Of a stretch of 6,227 bases of DNA, positions 1-6,192 are shown piece after piece; the first letter of the stretch is position 1; the number at the start of each line of letters is the position of its first letter. Source of the stretch: Pseudomonadota bacterium (lineage in GTDB: Bacteria; Pseudomonadota; Alphaproteobacteria; Rhizobiales; Xanthobacteraceae). Below the pieces are notes generated by a model. The model did no database searches. It was given only the letters and a program-made list of their open reading frames with translations, and had not been told where the DNA came from. The stretch covers positions 1 to 6,227 of the forward strand of contig CAUJKG010000011.1 in assembly GCA_963205465.1 (NCBI GenBank), written 5' to 3'. Position numbers and translations under genes: made by a program.

Positions 1-337
1 CCCAGAGAAAAATGAAGTGGCCGAACATGAACCCGCCGGCGTGAACCAGAAAGAATGCGAACATAAAAATCCGGCTCGCAACTTCGCCAAAGAAATTGTC
101 CGAAAATTCGCCCGCGATCAGAATCCGCAACAACGTCCAGAACGCGATGATGAGCGTCTCCAGCCAGTAGAGCATCAAAAGGACGAAGGTGTCCCAGCCC
201 CAATAAAGAACCCCAAGGAGAGGAATGAAGTTCGACACCAACAGGATCGCAATGGGCAGATAGCGGTAGACGCGCGATTCCGCACCCGGGTTGCGATAGC
301 CGGGGTGACGGGCCGCGTTTTGATTTGTGATCGTCAT
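1..337 (-). CDS. DUF6498-like integral membrane protein, N-terminal part (runs off the left edge)
   Basis: The reading frame opens with ATG at 337-335 and stays open through 112 codons to the window edge, so the C-terminus is missing. The visible protein has a polar N-terminus of about 25 residues, then three strongly hydrophobic segments at roughly 27-47, 50-72 and 89-112. The second carries YWLE (57-60) and the third an HAGGFMFGH stretch (99-107). A Tyr-Trp-x-Glu in a membrane helix followed by a His/Gly/Phe-rich helix is what I recall of the uncharacterised DUF6498 family; this was not checked by a search. No function is known for that family. No good Shine-Dalgarno precedes the ATG, but no other start fits better. 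A weak promoter candidate lies about 115 bp upstream. The plus-strand open frame over this region is an antisense shadow. Confidence 0.75.
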   Translation of the reverse strand, partial: MTITNQNAARHPGYRNPGAESRVYRYLPIAILLVSNFIPLLGVLYWGWDTFVLLMLYWLETLIIAFWTLLRILIAGEFSDNFFGEVASRIFMFAFFLVHAGGFMFGHFIFLW

Positions 338-362
338 GGGGAGCTGAAGTCTGGAGAAAACG

Positions 363-485
363 GAGATTTCGAAGGGCAGCCGAGCGGCAAAGATTTCAGA
401 AAGGCAGCCCAGATTCTACCGCCAAGGCATGCCCGGTTCGTTCATAAATGCGTTATACTGAGTGATCCGGGCGATTCGAAATCTC
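363..485. repeat. Repeated GATTTC-type motif upstream of the DUF6498-like gene
   Basis: GAGATTTCGAA (363-373) is present as an exact 11-bp inverted copy at 475-485. A longer imperfect direct repeat links 364-381 (AGATTTCGAAGGGCAGCC) and 391-409 (AGATTTCAGAAAGGCAGCC), offset by 27 bp. The copy at 475-485 covers the candidate -35 element and the other two lie in the predicted leader. The layout could be a set of operator sites for an unknown regulator, or chance similarity. Confidence 0.3.
452..480 (-). promoter_or_regulatory. Weak sigma70-type promoter candidate for the DUF6498-like gene
   Basis: On the minus strand TATAAC (457-452) is a five-of-six match to the -10 element. TTCGAA (480-475) lies 17 bp upstream but matches the -35 consensus at only three positions. 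Transcription would begin near 445 and leave a 5' untranslated region of about 108 nt before the ATG at 337. The -35 candidate sits inside one copy of the TTCGAAATCTC motif that recurs inverted at 363-373. The call rests on spacing and the -10 match alone. Confidence 0.3.
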
Positions 486-525
486 GACGCCCTTCACCAC
501 TCCTCCCGGCGTGGCGTAAAGAACT

Positions 526-555
526 GAGGCGGCCCTTGGGCCGCCTCTTCTGTTT
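526..555 (-). terminator. Strong hairpin terminator after the ceramidase-like gene
   Basis: A perfect inverted repeat pairs GAGGCGGCCC (526-535) with GGGCCGCCTC (538-547), giving a GC-rich stem of nine pairs with a four-base loop, or ten pairs around two bases. It begins eight bases beyond the stop codon at 557-555. On the minus strand it is followed by AGTTCTTTACG and on the plus strand by TTCTGTTT, so it could stop transcription both ways, with only moderately T-rich tails. It separates the ceramidase-like gene from the DUF6498-like gene. Confidence 0.75.
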
Positions 556-1223
556 CAGCCGCCTTGTAACGGCGTTTTCGCCTTGATCACCGTCCAGAGC
601 ATCAAAAAGATCAGTGCCCCATTCAGGCAGTGCCAGAGGAAATGCGTCCCGAGCGGAAACTGCGCACATACGCTTGGATCGACGATACGGAAGCTCAGCG
701 AAAGCATGAAGAGCGCCGCCCCCGAAAGGTAAGCGCCGCCAATCCAGCGCTGCTCCCCGCCCTTCATCCGCAGCAAGGCTCCGAACACGATCAATGCGCC
801 GAGCACCGGAAAATAAAAGCCGGAATTGTTGAGAAAGCCGGAAGGCAATAACCGCGGTAATAGCGCCGCGATCCCGAGAAAGACGACGATCCAACCGATC
901 GTCGCAGGAGCACTCTGACCGAGAAAACGGCGCAGAGTATAAATAAAGAGCGCCACCACGAAAATCGCGATCGGAATGGAGTCCGCAAACAGGCCCCAGC
1001 GGGTCGCAAAGGTATGGAACAGCGTCGAGCCGATACCGACCAGCACCGCAAGCCAGATCAGAATCAAGATGTAGGTGTCGCCCTTCCCTTCGCGCTTCCA
1101 GAGCACATAGGCGCCCGCCGCGGCCAGAAAGAAGGCGAGATTGGTCAACGCATTGAGCGGTTCAGCCCAGAGCCCCTCGTGCAAGCGCTCGCAGTAAAGA
1201 TCAATCGGATCGTTCAGGGCCAT
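555..1223 (-). CDS. Alkaline ceramidase-like (CREST superfamily) membrane hydrolase
   Basis: This is a 222-aa protein with about seven hydrophobic segments, typical of the ceramidase family (PF05875). Known members are zinc amidases that cleave the N-acyl bond of ceramides within the membrane. The active-site pattern known from human ACER3 is intact. Ser66 and His70 lie in GSTLFH, Asp81 is 11 residues after His70 as in ACER3, and His194 and His198 form the HxxxH in GTHFLWH. The N-terminal D8-LYCE-12 and WAEPLN (19-24) resemble the ACER3 segment that binds calcium. The ATG at 1223-1221 is chosen because AGGA lies seven bases upstream and the protein then begins just before the conserved DLYCE. 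An extension to 1289 would add 22 unconserved residues. The gene has its own terminator and a 188-bp gap upstream. The true substrate in this organism is unknown. Confidence 0.85.
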   Translation of the reverse strand: MALNDPIDLYCERLHEGLWAEPLNALTNLAFFLAAAGAYVLWKREGKGDTYILILIWLAVLVGIGSTLFHTFATRWGLFADSIPIAIFVVALFIYTLRRFLGQSAPATIGWIVVFLGIAALLPRLLPSGFLNNSGFYFPVLGALIVFGALLRMKGGEQRWIGGAYLSGAALFMLSLSFRIVDPSVCAQFPLGTHFLWHCLNGALIFLMLWTVIKAKTPLQGG

Positions 1224-1390
1224 CGTAAAGTCCTGCAAACATAAGATTCGGCCGCATATTGCCTGCGCGAAGCGGGATTTACGAGTCACAACAACGGCTT
1301 GTGCGGCCTGCTGCTTCTGCGACTTCGCACACTGATCCGGCGGTCCAGGTTGCCTAAAACTCCTGAATCAAATGAACCGGATGACAGAGG

Positions 1391-1412
1391 CTTTAAGCGC
1401 GATTTTCGCGCT
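1391..1412 (-). terminator. Possible weak terminator hairpin at the end of the EAL gene
   Basis: The minus strand contains AGCGCGA-AAA-TCGCGCT (1412-1396), a seven-pair stem with a three-base loop that starts at the last base of the EAL gene stop codon. It is followed by TAAAG rather than a run of T, so termination would be weak. It may act as an mRNA 3' end structure. Partial read-through into the ceramidase-like gene remains possible. Confidence 0.4.
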
Positions 1413-3004
1413 CAGGCAGCACTAGCGACTTCTTCCGCAACAGGCTTCTGGGCGTCCATCGCCTCGACCAGCGCAATATAGGAGCTCGCCGGCAGCGGCG
1501 GCGCAAATACGTATCCCTGCGCCTGATGAACGCCTTTGCGCTGCAGATACTCGACTTGATCGAAACTCTCCACGCCTTCGGCGATCACTTCCATGTTCAT
1601 GGTGCGCGCGAGTTCGAGCAGGGTTTCGATGATGGTCTGCGAGTAACGCTCGGTATTGATCGCGTCGATGAACATCTTGTCGATCTTGATCGTGTCGACG
1701 CCGAGCTTCATCAGGTAAGACAAACCACCGTGGCCGGTTCCCACGTCGTCGATCGCGACTTTGATCCCCAGCTTCTGGAGCCGGTTGATGATATCCCGCG
1801 CGAGGTCGAGATCCGGCAACGGTTCGCGTTCGGTCACCTCGAGCACGATCTGGGATAGCGCGATCTGCGATTTTCCGAAGATGGACTGGATCTGACCGAT
1901 GATCGAGTCGTTTGCAAAATGGCCGGCATAGAGATTGAACGCGACATTCAGATGAGGCCGGTTTGCATGGATCGCTCCTACTTCCACGCAAGCGCGCTTC
2001 ATCAACGCATGTGTCATCGGATAGATGAGGCCGGAGCGCTCCGCGAGCGGAATGAAGTTTGCCGGCGAGACCATGGTTCCGTCGGGCCGCCGCCAGCGCG
2101 CCAGCACTTCGGCGCCGATCAGCTTGCCGGTCTTGATGTCGATCGTCGGCTGGAAGAAGGGAACGATTTCGCCGTGATCGATCGCTTCCCGGAACTGCAC
2201 CAGCGGATCGCTGCGATTGCGCCTGAAATAGAGTGCAAAGAATGCGAAGGTCAGCAGCGTTATCAGCGCGGAAGACAATCTCCCTGCGCTCAACACTTCG
2301 CGATACTCCACCGCGAGGGTGGAGCGGGTGCGCTCGACGATGACGGCGATCGGAAAGCGCTCGGATTTCAGATGCACACCCAGCGTCCGGGTCTGGTCGA
2401 TGCTGAGGCCCTCATCCCCGACCGGACGGGCCGCCACGATCTCCGCGTTGTCGAGCACGAGCCGCAGACTGCGGCCATCCTGAAAATCGCCGTCCAGCGC
2501 TTCCGGCACCAGGAAATCGGCCGGAATCGTCGCGCCCAGCGCTTTCGCCTGTTTGCGGTCGAGCCGCAAACGCACCGCGCGGTCGTCGCGGTCGCGGAAG
2601 CGGATAAGACCGAGATCGAAGCGGCAGTCCGCCAGCGGAAGCTCGCGCAGCACGGCACGAGGCTCCGCGCCGTCGCCGAAATTGGTGCAGATGGTACGGC
2701 CACCCTCGTCGAGTACGCTGATCTCCTTGATCGGTATGGATATGGTCGCGGCCTTGCGCATCAGTTCCAGCGATTTCGGATCGCAGCCTTCGACCCGCGC
2801 GGAGAGATCGACCAGCGCCGTCATAGCGGTTTCAAGGCGGAGCTCGGCGAGACCCAGCGCGCTATGCGCTACCGACTCAAGCTTGCTGCGCGCGCTGCGC
2901 TCGACATAGGCGTTCATCGAATATTCGACGAGCACGGACGGCACGCAGGCGATGCCGACGCCGCCAAGCACGACTGCTGCCCACCATGCTTTCGATTTGC
3001 GCAC
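1412..3004 (-). CDS. CSS-motif/EAL-domain cyclic-di-GMP phosphodiesterase, membrane bound
   Basis: This 530-aa protein should hydrolyse c-di-GMP to pGpG in the cytoplasm under control of a periplasmic sensor. A membrane helix at about 7-27 and a second at 244-262 enclose a periplasmic domain resembling the CSS-motif domain (PF12792), with Cys74, Cys106 and Cys127. The EAL domain spans about 270-512. It has the residues expected of an active enzyme: Glu299 in AEVLARW, Asn357, Glu389 in LEVTE, Asp419-Asp420 in the loop 6 motif DDVGTGHGG, Lys440, Glu476 and Gln496. No GGDEF domain is present. In E. coli CSS-EAL proteins such as PdeC, a periplasmic disulfide controls activity and stability; here the usual CSS triplet reads CTN (106-108). 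The start is GTG at 3004-3002 with AAGG nine bases upstream. It is the only in-frame start that keeps the first helix, since TAA occurs upstream. The upstream gap holds a CtrA box. Confidence 0.92.
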   Translation of the reverse strand: MRKSKAWWAAVVLGGVGIACVPSVLVEYSMNAYVERSARSKLESVAHSALGLAELRLETAMTALVDLSARVEGCDPKSLELMRKAATISIPIKEISVLDEGGRTICTNFGDGAEPRAVLRELPLADCRFDLGLIRFRDRDDRAVRLRLDRKQAKALGATIPADFLVPEALDGDFQDGRSLRLVLDNAEIVAARPVGDEGLSIDQTRTLGVHLKSERFPIAVIVERTRSTLAVEYREVLSAGRLSSALITLLTFAFFALYFRRNRSDPLVQFREAIDHGEIVPFFQPTIDIKTGKLIGAEVLARWRRPDGTMVSPANFIPLAERSGLIYPMTHALMKRACVEVGAIHANRPHLNVAFNLYAGHFANDSIIGQIQSIFGKSQIALSQIVLEVTEREPLPDLDLARDIINRLQKLGIKVAIDDVGTGHGGLSYLMKLGVDTIKIDKMFIDAINTERYSQTIIETLLELARTMNMEVIAEGVESFDQVEYLQRKGVHQAQGYVFAPPLPASSYIALVEAMDAQKPVAEEVASAA

Positions 3005-3036
3005 GCAATACGACCTTGGCCTGCCCGGTTGGCTCC

Positions 3037-3068
3037 ATAAGACCCTTTGCGGATTAAGGTTGTGTTAA
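3037..3068 (-). promoter_or_regulatory. CtrA-type binding site and candidate promoter of the EAL gene
   Basis: TTAA (3054-3057) and TTAA (3065-3068) are separated by exactly seven bases. Read on the plus strand this is TTAAGGTTGTGTTAAC, a perfect match to the TTAA-N7-TTAAC box bound by the alphaproteobacterial cell-cycle regulator CtrA. On the minus strand a -10-like TCTTAT (3042-3037) lies where the -35 region would fall inside the box, the usual layout of CtrA-activated promoters. Transcription would start near 3030, about 26 nt before the GTG. The box sits between the GT2 stop and the EAL start, so it most likely serves the EAL gene. Binding and direction of control are inferred. Confidence 0.6.
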
Positions 3069-3090
3069 CAATCCGCCGCCCGCGGCAGCA

Positions 3091-3852
3091 TTAAAGCCGC
3101 GCGCGCATGCTCCCGGCAGAGACATTCGCCCACTTCCGGTAGGTGTAGCGGGCCTGATAGCTCGCGACCCGCAGCCCGGTCCTGCCGTCCAGAAAACCCA
3201 GTTGCAGCACATAGCTCCGGATATAGGCGGCAGCCCCCCGCACCTTGGCAAGCCACGGAGTGCTGCTGCGGCCGCGGGCAAGCAATTCGCGCGCGGCGAT
3301 CTGCGCATAGCGCTCGATCTTGCCGTCGGCGTCTGCCGGCGTCGCGATGGTGTCGTGCTCGATCGGGTTCTTCAGCGTGCCGACTTCTCCCTCGACGACC
3401 ACGCTCTCGTGCACGAGATTATCGTTGAAGCGTCCGCGCTCGCGGCGATAGAGCCGGAGCACATAGTCCGGCCACCAGCCGCCATGGCGCACGATCTCGC
3501 CCATGAATCGATTCCGGCGCGGCATGCGATAAGCAGGCTTGGCGGCTGGGCTGTTCAGCACGGCAAGAATCTCACCGCGCAGGCCCTCCTCGATCCATTC
3601 ATCGGCATCGAGCGAAAGAATCCACTCTCCCGTCGCAGCTTCCTGCGCACGCTGTTTCTGCGGACCGAAGCCCGGCCAGTCCGCCGGTTGCAGCAGCTTC
3701 GCGCCGAGGCGCTTCGCAATTTCTGGGGTTCGGTCCGTGCTGCCGCTGTCCACCACCACGATCTCATCGGCAATTCCCGCCGCCGAGCGCAGGCAGCGTT
3801 CGATCGCGGCTTCCTCGTTTTTCGTGATGACGATCAGCGAGAGCCGCGGCAT
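3091..3852 (-). CDS. Family 2 glycosyltransferase, WaaE/KdtX-like (LPS core sugar transferase)
   Basis: This 253-aa cytoplasmic or membrane-associated protein transfers a sugar from a nucleotide donor, probably to an LPS inner-core residue. It has the GT-A fold signatures in order: LSLIVITKNEE (4-14), VVVDSGSTDRT (32-42), the metal-binding LDADEW with Asp82 and Asp84 (81-86), the RRNRFMG segment (112-118), WWPDYVLRLY (126-135) and VHE (147-149). This combination is typical of WaaE-type beta-glucosyltransferases; the exact sugar cannot be read from sequence. ATG at 3852-3850 is chosen because the first beta-strand follows at once. An in-frame extension to 3993 is unconserved in appearance and would overlap the divergent gene. 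The Shine-Dalgarno is weak (GGAAAG). The gene is divergent from the two GT4 genes, with 115 bp between starts. It lies 86 bp upstream of the EAL gene on the same strand. Confidence 0.88.
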   Translation of the reverse strand: MPRLSLIVITKNEEAAIERCLRSAAGIADEIVVVDSGSTDRTPEIAKRLGAKLLQPADWPGFGPQKQRAQEAATGEWILSLDADEWIEEGLRGEILAVLNSPAAKPAYRMPRRNRFMGEIVRHGGWWPDYVLRLYRRERGRFNDNLVHESVVVEGEVGTLKNPIEHDTIATPADADGKIERYAQIAARELLARGRSSTPWLAKVRGAAAYIRSYVLQLGFLDGRTGLRVASYQARYTYRKWANVSAGSMRARL

Positions 3853-3967
3853 GGACTTTCCGTTCGGGAGGCTGGTTCGGCCGATAGGCGCTTGATAATT
3901 CTTTGGCGGCTCGCTTTTTTCGAGCAAGCACGATATGCCGCAGCCACCCGAAACCGTCCAGCCCGTT
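3853..3967. promoter_or_regulatory. Divergent promoter region between the GT2 and GT4 genes
   Basis: The 115-bp interval lies between two divergent starts and must hold signals for both directions unless they are further upstream. On the plus strand GATAAT (3894-3899) matches the -10 consensus at five of six positions, but no convincing -35 lies 16-18 bp upstream. A small hairpin, GCTCG (3909-3913) with CGAGC (3921-3925), has six T in its loop rather than after its stem, so it is not a standard terminator. No clear minus-strand promoter is visible. Confidence 0.35.
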
Positions 3968-5107
3968 ATGCCGCTCCCGCAAATTGCCTTCATACGTCAG
4001 AGATTCTCTCGCTTCGGCGGCGGTGAACTGATCCTCGACCGGACGATCACGGCGCTGGCGAAGCGCGGCGTGCCGGTGACGCTGATTGCGCGCGAATGGG
4101 AGCCGCGTGACGGCATTGCCTTTCAGCGCTGCGATCCGCCACGCCGCCCGCGCGCCAATCGCGATTCCCGCTTTGCCCGCGCGGCCTGCGATCTCGTCGC
4201 CGCCTTGCCGCAGACGCTCGTGCAGTCTCATGAACGCATTCCGTGTTGCGACATCTATCGCGCGGGAGACGGCGTGCACGCAGCATATCTTGCCCATCGC
4301 GCACGCGGCATGGGCTTTTTCAAGCGCTTCTTCCAGAACATCAGTTCTTATCATCGCGACGTGACCGCGCTCGAACGCGAGATGTTCACAAGCAAGCGGC
4401 TCAAGGCCGTGATCGTGAATTCGGAAATGGTCGCAGACGAGATCGTCGCGCATTTCGGTTATCCCCGCGCGCGCATCCATCACATTCCGAACGGCATCGA
4501 TCTTTCGCGCTTCGACGAAGCCGCCATCGCGGCGTTGCGCGGCGAGACGAGAAGTCGGCTAGGCTTTTCCGATGAGAAGAAGGTCATCGTCATCATCGGC
4601 TCGGGTTACGAACGCAAAGGCGTGGCGCAGGCCATCGGGGCTCTCGCGAAAAGCAAAACCGGCGCAGCACTCCTCGTCATCGGTCACGAGAAGAAAATCT
4701 CGCGTTACGAGAGGCTTGCCTCGCACCTGAACCTCGGCGGCGACGTTCGCTTTCTGGGCAAGCAGAGCGACGTACTCCCCTATCTCGCGGCAGCCGATGC
4801 CATGATCCTGCCGTCGATCTACGACCCATTCCCTTCGAGCGTGCTGGAAGGACTCGCCGCCGGCCTTCCCGTCGTCACGTCCGAAAGCAGCGGCGCGCGG
4901 GATATCGTGCGCGAAATCGATGGCGGACTCGTGCGCGATGCAAACGACATCGAGGGGCTTGCACAAGCGATCACCATCGCGCTCGCGCTCTCGGAGCAGC
5001 CGGACACTCAAGCGCGCGTCCGCAGAATTGCGGCGCGCTTCGACATGAACGCAATGGTCGAGCGCATGCTGGCGCTCTACCAATCCATGGGCAGTTTCAA
5101 ACCTTGA
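3968..5107 (+). CDS. Family 4 glycosyltransferase, WaaG-like (LPS core glucosyltransferase type)
   Basis: This 379-aa GT-B fold enzyme probably adds a hexose to the LPS core on the cytoplasmic face of the inner membrane. In order it shows IAFIRQRFSRFGGGE (6-20) in the acceptor domain, a WaaG-like YRAGDGVH segment (97-104), NSEM (151-154), IPNGIDLSRF (173-182), the donor-site GSGYERKG (211-218, Lys217) and the EX7E region in DPFPSSVLEGLAAG (286-299). There the first acid is Asp286 and the second Glu294, so the motif reads D-x7-E, a tolerated variant in GT4 enzymes. Length matches WaaG, about 375 residues. The ATG at 3968 directly precedes the first beta-strand. An upstream in-frame ATG at 3935 would add 11 proline-rich residues, and neither has a clear Shine-Dalgarno, so the start is uncertain. 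The stop overlaps the start of the next gene. Confidence 0.88.
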   Translation: MPLPQIAFIRQRFSRFGGGELILDRTITALAKRGVPVTLIAREWEPRDGIAFQRCDPPRRPRANRDSRFARAACDLVAALPQTLVQSHERIPCCDIYRAGDGVHAAYLAHRARGMGFFKRFFQNISSYHRDVTALEREMFTSKRLKAVIVNSEMVADEIVAHFGYPRARIHHIPNGIDLSRFDEAAIAALRGETRSRLGFSDEKKVIVIIGSGYERKGVAQAIGALAKSKTGAALLVIGHEKKISRYERLASHLNLGGDVRFLGKQSDVLPYLAAADAMILPSIYDPFPSSVLEGLAAGLPVVTSESSGARDIVREIDGGLVRDANDIEGLAQAITIALALSEQPDTQARVRRIAARFDMNAMVERMLALYQSMGSFKP

Positions 5108-6192
5108 AAATCCTCCACACCGAAGCGTCGCCCGGCTGGGGCGGTCAGGAAATCCGCGTGCTCGACGAGTCGCAAGGCTTCATCGAACGCGGACATAAAG
5201 TCTGGCTTGCCGCCCGCAGCGATGCGCAGATCGTGCCGGCCGCGAAACAGCGCGGGATCGAAGTCTTCGAACTTCCGTTCCAGCGCGTAAACATCGCTTC
5301 CGTTCGCGCGATGATCGATCTCTTGCGGCAGATCGAGCCTGACATCGTCGTGACGCACAGCCGCAACGACACCTGGATTGCCGCACTCGGAATCCTGCTC
5401 GGCCGCTCGAAAGCGAAGCTCATTCGCCTGCGGCATGTTTCGATTCCGGTAAAGCCGGGCATTCGCAATCGCTGGCTCTATGGCAGCCGTGCGGCGCGCG
5501 TGGTCACGACCGGCGAAGCTATCCGCAAGCATCTGATCGAAACGCTCGCACTCGATCCCTCGCACGTCGTTTCAATCCCGACCGGCACCGATCTCTCGCG
5601 CTACCACCCCGGCGACAAGACCGCGGCACGGGCGAAGCTCGGATTGCCGCAGGAGAAGCCCCTGATCGGCATGGTTGCCACGCTCAGAAGCTGGAAGGGT
5701 CATCGCTTCCTGATCGATGCGATGCTCGACAAGCAGCTGGAAGGGACGCTCGCCGTCCTGGTCGGCGACGGACCGCAGGATGAAAATCTTGCAAAGCAGG
5801 TTGCCGAGCGTGGGCTAGAGGATCGCGTGATCTTCGCAGGCCGCCGCGAGGACGTGCAGGACTGGCTGCGCGCCTTCGATGTTTTCGCGCTTCCCTCCAC
5901 CGGCAACGAAGGCATTCCGCAGGCGCTGATGCAGGCCATGGCGACGGCCCTTCCCGTCGTCACCACGCCGGTCGGCGCAATCCCGGAACTCGTGACCCAC
6001 AACGAGAGCGGCTGGATCGTGCAGCCGGAAAATCCTGCTTCGCTCGCGGAAGGCATAGCCACCGTGCTTGCCGATCCTGCGCTGGCAAAACGCCTCGGCG
6101 ATGCCGGACGCGCTGTGGTCGAGAGCAAACACACCAAAGCCGCGATGCTCGACGCGATGGAAGCGGTATTCGGCAAGGCGATTTCGAATTAA
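5104..6192 (+). CDS. Family 4 glycosyltransferase, translationally coupled to the preceding GT4
   Basis: This 362-aa GT-B enzyme probably acts next in the same surface-glycan pathway; donor and acceptor are not known. It begins KILHTEASPGWGGQE (2-16), the first strand and glycine-rich loop of GT4 enzymes. It continues with HSRNDTW (85-91), IPTGTDLSRY (158-167), GMVATLRSWKGH (189-200, Lys198 at the donor phosphate site) and LVGDGP (219-224). The EX7E-like EGIPQALMQAMA (269-280) has Gln277 in place of the second Glu. PVVTTPVGAIPE (284-295) follows. The start is TTG at 5104-5106, because the first strand begins at residue 2 and TTGA joins this start to the stop of the upstream gene in a 4-base overlap. 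There is no in-frame ATG nearby and only a weak Shine-Dalgarno, so translation probably depends on the upstream gene. Confidence 0.88.
   Translation: MKILHTEASPGWGGQEIRVLDESQGFIERGHKVWLAARSDAQIVPAAKQRGIEVFELPFQRVNIASVRAMIDLLRQIEPDIVVTHSRNDTWIAALGILLGRSKAKLIRLRHVSIPVKPGIRNRWLYGSRAARVVTTGEAIRKHLIETLALDPSHVVSIPTGTDLSRYHPGDKTAARAKLGLPQEKPLIGMVATLRSWKGHRFLIDAMLDKQLEGTLAVLVGDGPQDENLAKQVAERGLEDRVIFAGRREDVQDWLRAFDVFALPSTGNEGIPQALMQAMATALPVVTTPVGAIPELVTHNESGWIVQPENPASLAEGIATVLADPALAKRLGDAGRAVVESKHTKAAMLDAMEAVFGKAISN

Noticed and set aside
471..500. tRNA 3' end-like stretch (ATTCGAAATC followed by CCCTTCACCA)
   Set aside because: The bases flanking the TTCGAAA loop do not pair as a five-base T stem (about three of five), and no anticodon or D arm can be placed upstream.
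17..586. Plus-strand open frame over the DUF6498-like gene and the gap
   Set aside because: It is highly charged and low in hydrophobic residues, runs through the terminator, and is antisense to a frame with clear membrane helices.
1224..1289. 22-residue N-terminal extension of the ceramidase-like protein
   Set aside because: The internal ATG at 1223 has AGGA at seven bases and stands just before the conserved DLYCE; the extension is basic, cysteine-containing and without a family match that I recognise.
1224..1411. Promoter for the ceramidase-like gene in the 188-bp gap
   Set aside because: TCTTAT and AATAT-like hexamers are present near 1240-1260 but no -35 partner lies at a suitable distance, and no small gene or RNA is evident in the gap.
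1919..3040. Long plus-strand open frame (373 codons) antisense to the EAL gene
   Set aside because: Its product is rich in Arg, His, Asp and Gln with no domain pattern, as expected of a GC-rich antisense shadow; the minus-strand product has a full EAL active site.
3909..3925. Hairpin with a run of six T in the divergent GT region
   Set aside because: The T run lies in the loop and the stem is only five pairs; it also sits between divergent starts, where a terminator is not expected.
3853..3993. 47-residue N-terminal extension of the GT2 protein
   Set aside because: It would overlap the start of the divergent GT4 gene and add sequence unlike a GT-A N-terminus, whereas the first beta-strand follows directly after the ATG at 3852.
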